Positions 61,517 to 64,000 of a DNA stretch of 64,000 nucleotides are shown here, piece after piece. How positions within the stretch are numbered: position 1 is the stretch's first letter; each line of letters starts with the position of its first letter. The notes under the pieces were generated by a model. It was given only the letters and a program-made list of their open reading frames with translations, was not told the DNA's origin and ran no database searches. The position numbers and the translations under genes are program-made. Origin of the DNA: Gammaproteobacteria bacterium (lineage in GTDB: Bacteria; Pseudomonadota; Gammaproteobacteria; Arenicellales; Arenicellaceae); NCBI GenBank assembly GCA_013002025.1, contig JABDKW010000037.1:62001-126000 (forward strand), written 5' to 3'.

Positions 61517-64000
61517 ATGAATCTAAATGAATATATAGCGAGCGTAGACAAACGGTATCGATCCGGTATCTCGGGTGAGCACGCCTATCGAGGAGACTTG
61601 GAAATCTTAATAAGAGAACTGACATCCGGTGTCGAAGTTACTAATGAGCCTACGAAGGTAACGGACTGCGGTAACCCTGACTTTGTTATCACCAAAGGAG
61701 AAATTCCAATTGGGTTCATTGAGGCCAAAGACGTTGGTAAAGACCTCGCGAGTAAAGTTGACAAAGAACAGTTCGATCGGTATCGAAAAGCTCTAGACAA
61801 TTTGATCATCACGGATTATCTATGGTTTCGATTTTATCAAAACGGCGAACTAATTCATGAAGTCAACATTGGGGAGATTGTCGGAAATAAAGTTGCACCT
61901 CTCCCCGGTAACTTTGCAACATTCACGAACCTAGTCCAAGATTTTTGCACGTTTGTCAATCAAACCATAAAATCGCCCAAGAAACTGGCAGTGATGATGG
62001 CCGACAAAGCTCGTTTGTTAGAAAACATACTCGAAAAAGCCGTTACATCAGATGAAAGGACACAAGAAAATACGAGCCTGAAGCAGCAGTACCAAACTTT
62101 TAAGAATATTCTAATCCATGATCTAACACCTGAAGGCTTCGCAGACATATATGCACAGACTCTCGCATATGGCATGTTTGCAGCACGACTGCATGATAAG
62201 ACCTTAGATTCATTTAGTCGTCAAGAGGCAGCCGAACTCATACCGAAGAGCAACCCGTTTTTACGTAAGCTTTTTAATCACGTAGCAGGTCCTGATATCG
62301 ACCGCCGCATCGTAACCACTGTAGACAACCTTGCAGACGTGTTTCGAGCTACTAATGTCAGTGAAGTGCTTAAGAACTTCGGCAAGATTACGCAAACACA
62401 AGACCCGATTATTCACTTCTACGAAACCTTTCTGGCTGAATACAACCCAAAATTAAGAAAGGCTCGTGGAGTATGGTACACGCCTGAACCTGTCGTAAAG
62501 TTTATCGTTCGTGGTGTCGATGAAATCCTAAAAGCTGATTTTGGATTGAATGATGGCCTAGCCGATACGTCAAAAACCACTATACAGGTTAGAACTGACA
62601 AACGTGACAGGCGCACTAAAAGCGGCTATGTCGAAATAGCCAAAGAAGTCCACAAAGTCCAGGTCTTAGACCCAGCAACAGGTACGGGTACTTTTTTGGC
62701 CGAAGTAGTTAGGTTCATCTATGAAAATAAATTCAGTGCCATGCAAGGCGCATGGAGTGGCTACGTTGAAGAACACTTGATTCCCCGCCTGAATGGTTTT
62801 GAGCTGCTGATGGCCTCCTATGCAATGGCTCACCTGAAGCTCGACATGTTGTTAAGTGAGACAAGCTACCAGTCACAAAGAGATTCACGTTTTAATATAT
62901 TTCTAACAAATTCACTTGAAGAGTTTGATCCAAACACACCCGACCTTTTTTCTGTTTGGCTAAGTACAGAGGCCAAAGAAGCTAACCATGTAAAACGCGA
63001 AACCCCTGTTATGGTTGTGATGGGGAATCCACCCTATTCTGTTAGTAGTTCCAATAATGGAGAATGGATACAGGAACTAATAAAAGACTATAAAAAGGAC
63101 TTAAACGAACGAAAAATTAACCTAGACGATGACTACATAAAATTTATTCGGTACGGGCAACAACTGATAGAAAAAAATGAAACGGGAATTCTCGCGTATA
63201 TCACAAACAATAGCTTCCTCGATGGCATTACTCATCGGCAAATGAGAAAAAGCATATTAGAGACTTTCGATAAAATTTACATCCTTGACCTTCATGGAAA
63301 TAGCAAGAAAAAAGAAACCGCGCCTGACGGTTCTAGAGATGAGAATGTTTTCGACATTATGCAGGGTGTATCTATAAACCTATTCATAAAACTCAAATCA
63401 AAGCCCAATGAATTGGCTGAAATATTTCATTTTGATAGTTATGGAAAACGGACGGAAAAGTACGACTTCCTTAAGCTGAATACAATCAAATCTATTCCAT
63501 GGAATAAGATTAATTTTCGAGCGCCTGAATATTTCTACGTTCCAAAAGATTTCAAGTTCAGTGCTCAATATGACAGCGGGTTTAGTATTTCAGAATTGTT
63601 CAAAACCTATTCAACGGGAATAGAAACTAAGTGTGACAATATAGCGATACGATTCAATAAGCAGGATATTCAAGACGTCGTCACCTCATTCAAAACTATG
63701 GGTATTCTTGAGTTAGAAAAAAAATATACCCGAAAAAACAGTGCAGGATGGAACTACAAGGATGCGTCTGAAGATATTTCCAATAATACTTGGATTATTG
63801 CGCCAATTTCTTATCGACCCTTCGATATTCGTTTCACCGCCTATACGGGCGTATCAGGCGGTTTTATGGGAAGACCAAGGCCAGATGTCATGCAGCATCT
63901 ACTCAAGACTAATTTGTCGTTGATTTCCGCTCGTAGCAATCGTAATGACGCCCACACATATTTTGTTTCTAGCTCTATTGCTGATAAATCGATTGCATCG
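61517..64000 (+). CDS. Type IIG-like restriction enzyme/DNA adenine methyltransferase, cut by the window end
   Basis: The open frame of 828 codons continues past the window. The N-terminal domain has a PD-(D/E)xK nuclease pattern: NPDFVITKG and FIEAKD (about 52-72). A helical connector (about 130-320) follows, then an N6-adenine methyltransferase with VLDPATGTGTFLAE (about 390) and the catalytic NPPYSV (about 507). A target-recognition region begins where the window ends. No helicase motifs lie between nuclease and methyltransferase, which favours single-chain type IIG over helicase-bearing type ISP. No separate specificity gene is seen. Confidence 0.9.
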   Translation, partial: MNLNEYIASVDKRYRSGISGEHAYRGDLEILIRELTSGVEVTNEPTKVTDCGNPDFVITKGEIPIGFIEAKDVGKDLASKVDKEQFDRYRKALDNLIITDYLWFRFYQNGELIHEVNIGEIVGNKVAPLPGNFATFTNLVQDFCTFVNQTIKSPKKLAVMMADKARLLENILEKAVTSDERTQENTSLKQQYQTFKNILIHDLTPEGFADIYAQTLAYGMFAARLHDKTLDSFSRQEAAELIPKSNPFLRKLFNHVAGPDIDRRIVTTVDNLADVFRATNVSEVLKNFGKITQTQDPIIHFYETFLAEYNPKLRKARGVWYTPEPVVKFIVRGVDEILKADFGLNDGLADTSKTTIQVRTDKRDRRTKSGYVEIAKEVHKVQVLDPATGTGTFLAEVVRFIYENKFSAMQGAWSGYVEEHLIPRLNGFELLMASYAMAHLKLDMLLSETSYQSQRDSRFNIFLTNSLEEFDPNTPDLFSVWLSTEAKEANHVKRETPVMVVMGNPPYSVSSSNNGEWIQELIKDYKKDLNERKINLDDDYIKFIRYGQQLIEKNETGILAYITNNSFLDGITHRQMRKSILETFDKIYILDLHGNSKKKETAPDGSRDENVFDIMQGVSINLFIKLKSKPNELAEIFHFDSYGKRTEKYDFLKLNTIKSIPWNKINFRAPEYFYVPKDFKFSAQYDSGFSISELFKTYSTGIETKCDNIAIRFNKQDIQDVVTSFKTMGILELEKKYTRKNSAGWNYKDASEDISNNTWIIAPISYRPFDIRFTAYTGVSGGFMGRPRPDVMQHLLKTNLSLISARSNRNDAHTYFVSSSIADKSIAS

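Overview
The window looks like a chromosome segment of a gammaproteobacterium near the Pseudomonadales/Cellvibrionales. Three things suggest this: the gene orders bamA-rseP-dxr-cdsA-uppS-frr-pyrH-tsf-rpsB, ilvBNC-pssA, dapA-bamC-purC and fimV-truA-trpF-folC-SPOR-cvpA-purF-metZ; the tmRNA tag ANDDNYALAA, which is the Pseudomonas-type tag; and the LPS/Bam/FtsB/ZipA gene set of a Gram-negative cell. I cannot name the species from sequence alone.

Positions 1-54.6 kb are dense core genome. From left to right: (1) a minus-strand block for translation and envelope biogenesis (rpsB, tsf, pyrH, frr, uppS, cdsA, dxr, rseP, bamA; bamA is cut by the window edge); (2) a divergent plus-strand block map-glnD-dapD-dapE; (3) a minus-strand block ilvB-ilvN-ilvC, pssA, dapA-bamC-purC-purL for branched-chain amino acids, phosphatidylserine, lysine/diaminopimelate and purines; (4) lpxH, ftsB and an orphan outer-membrane barrel gene; (5) a minus-strand block fimV-truA-trpF-folC-SPOR-cvpA-purF-metZ, in which accD and trpBA are absent from the usual trpF-folC interval; (6) asd, an unrecognised small gene, ligA, zipA, smc; (7) queF and a PhyH-type dioxygenase; (8) a minus-strand acetate block with a DUF4212-type subunit, an SSS symporter, acs and an SMP-30-like beta-propeller, joined mostly by 4-bp or short junctions.

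At 54.6 kb lies ssrA (tmRNA), preceded by a 41-bp tandem repeat that copies the RNA's own first bases. Directly after its 3' end comes a P4-type tyrosine integrase. The sequence then becomes visibly more AT-rich and core genes stop, so an integrative island begins there and runs past the window end. It carries the integrase, an unrecognised 214-residue protein, an AlpA regulator translationally coupled to two small genes, a long poorly coding stretch with hexanucleotide repeats, a small membrane protein next to a P-loop ATPase resembling the Sll1717 family, a 53-residue small ORF, and a large single-chain nuclease-methyltransferase (type IIG-like restriction enzyme) cut by the window edge. The ATPase/membrane-protein pair beside the restriction gene is the best candidate here for an undescribed defence module. 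That function is inferred from context only.

Other unusual points are a helix-hairpin-helix-like C-terminal extension on ribosomal protein S2, an 18-bp minisatellite grown from the 3' end of ilvN, a very short BamC, a unimodular QueF, and a terminator-like hairpin just downstream of the ilvB promoter.
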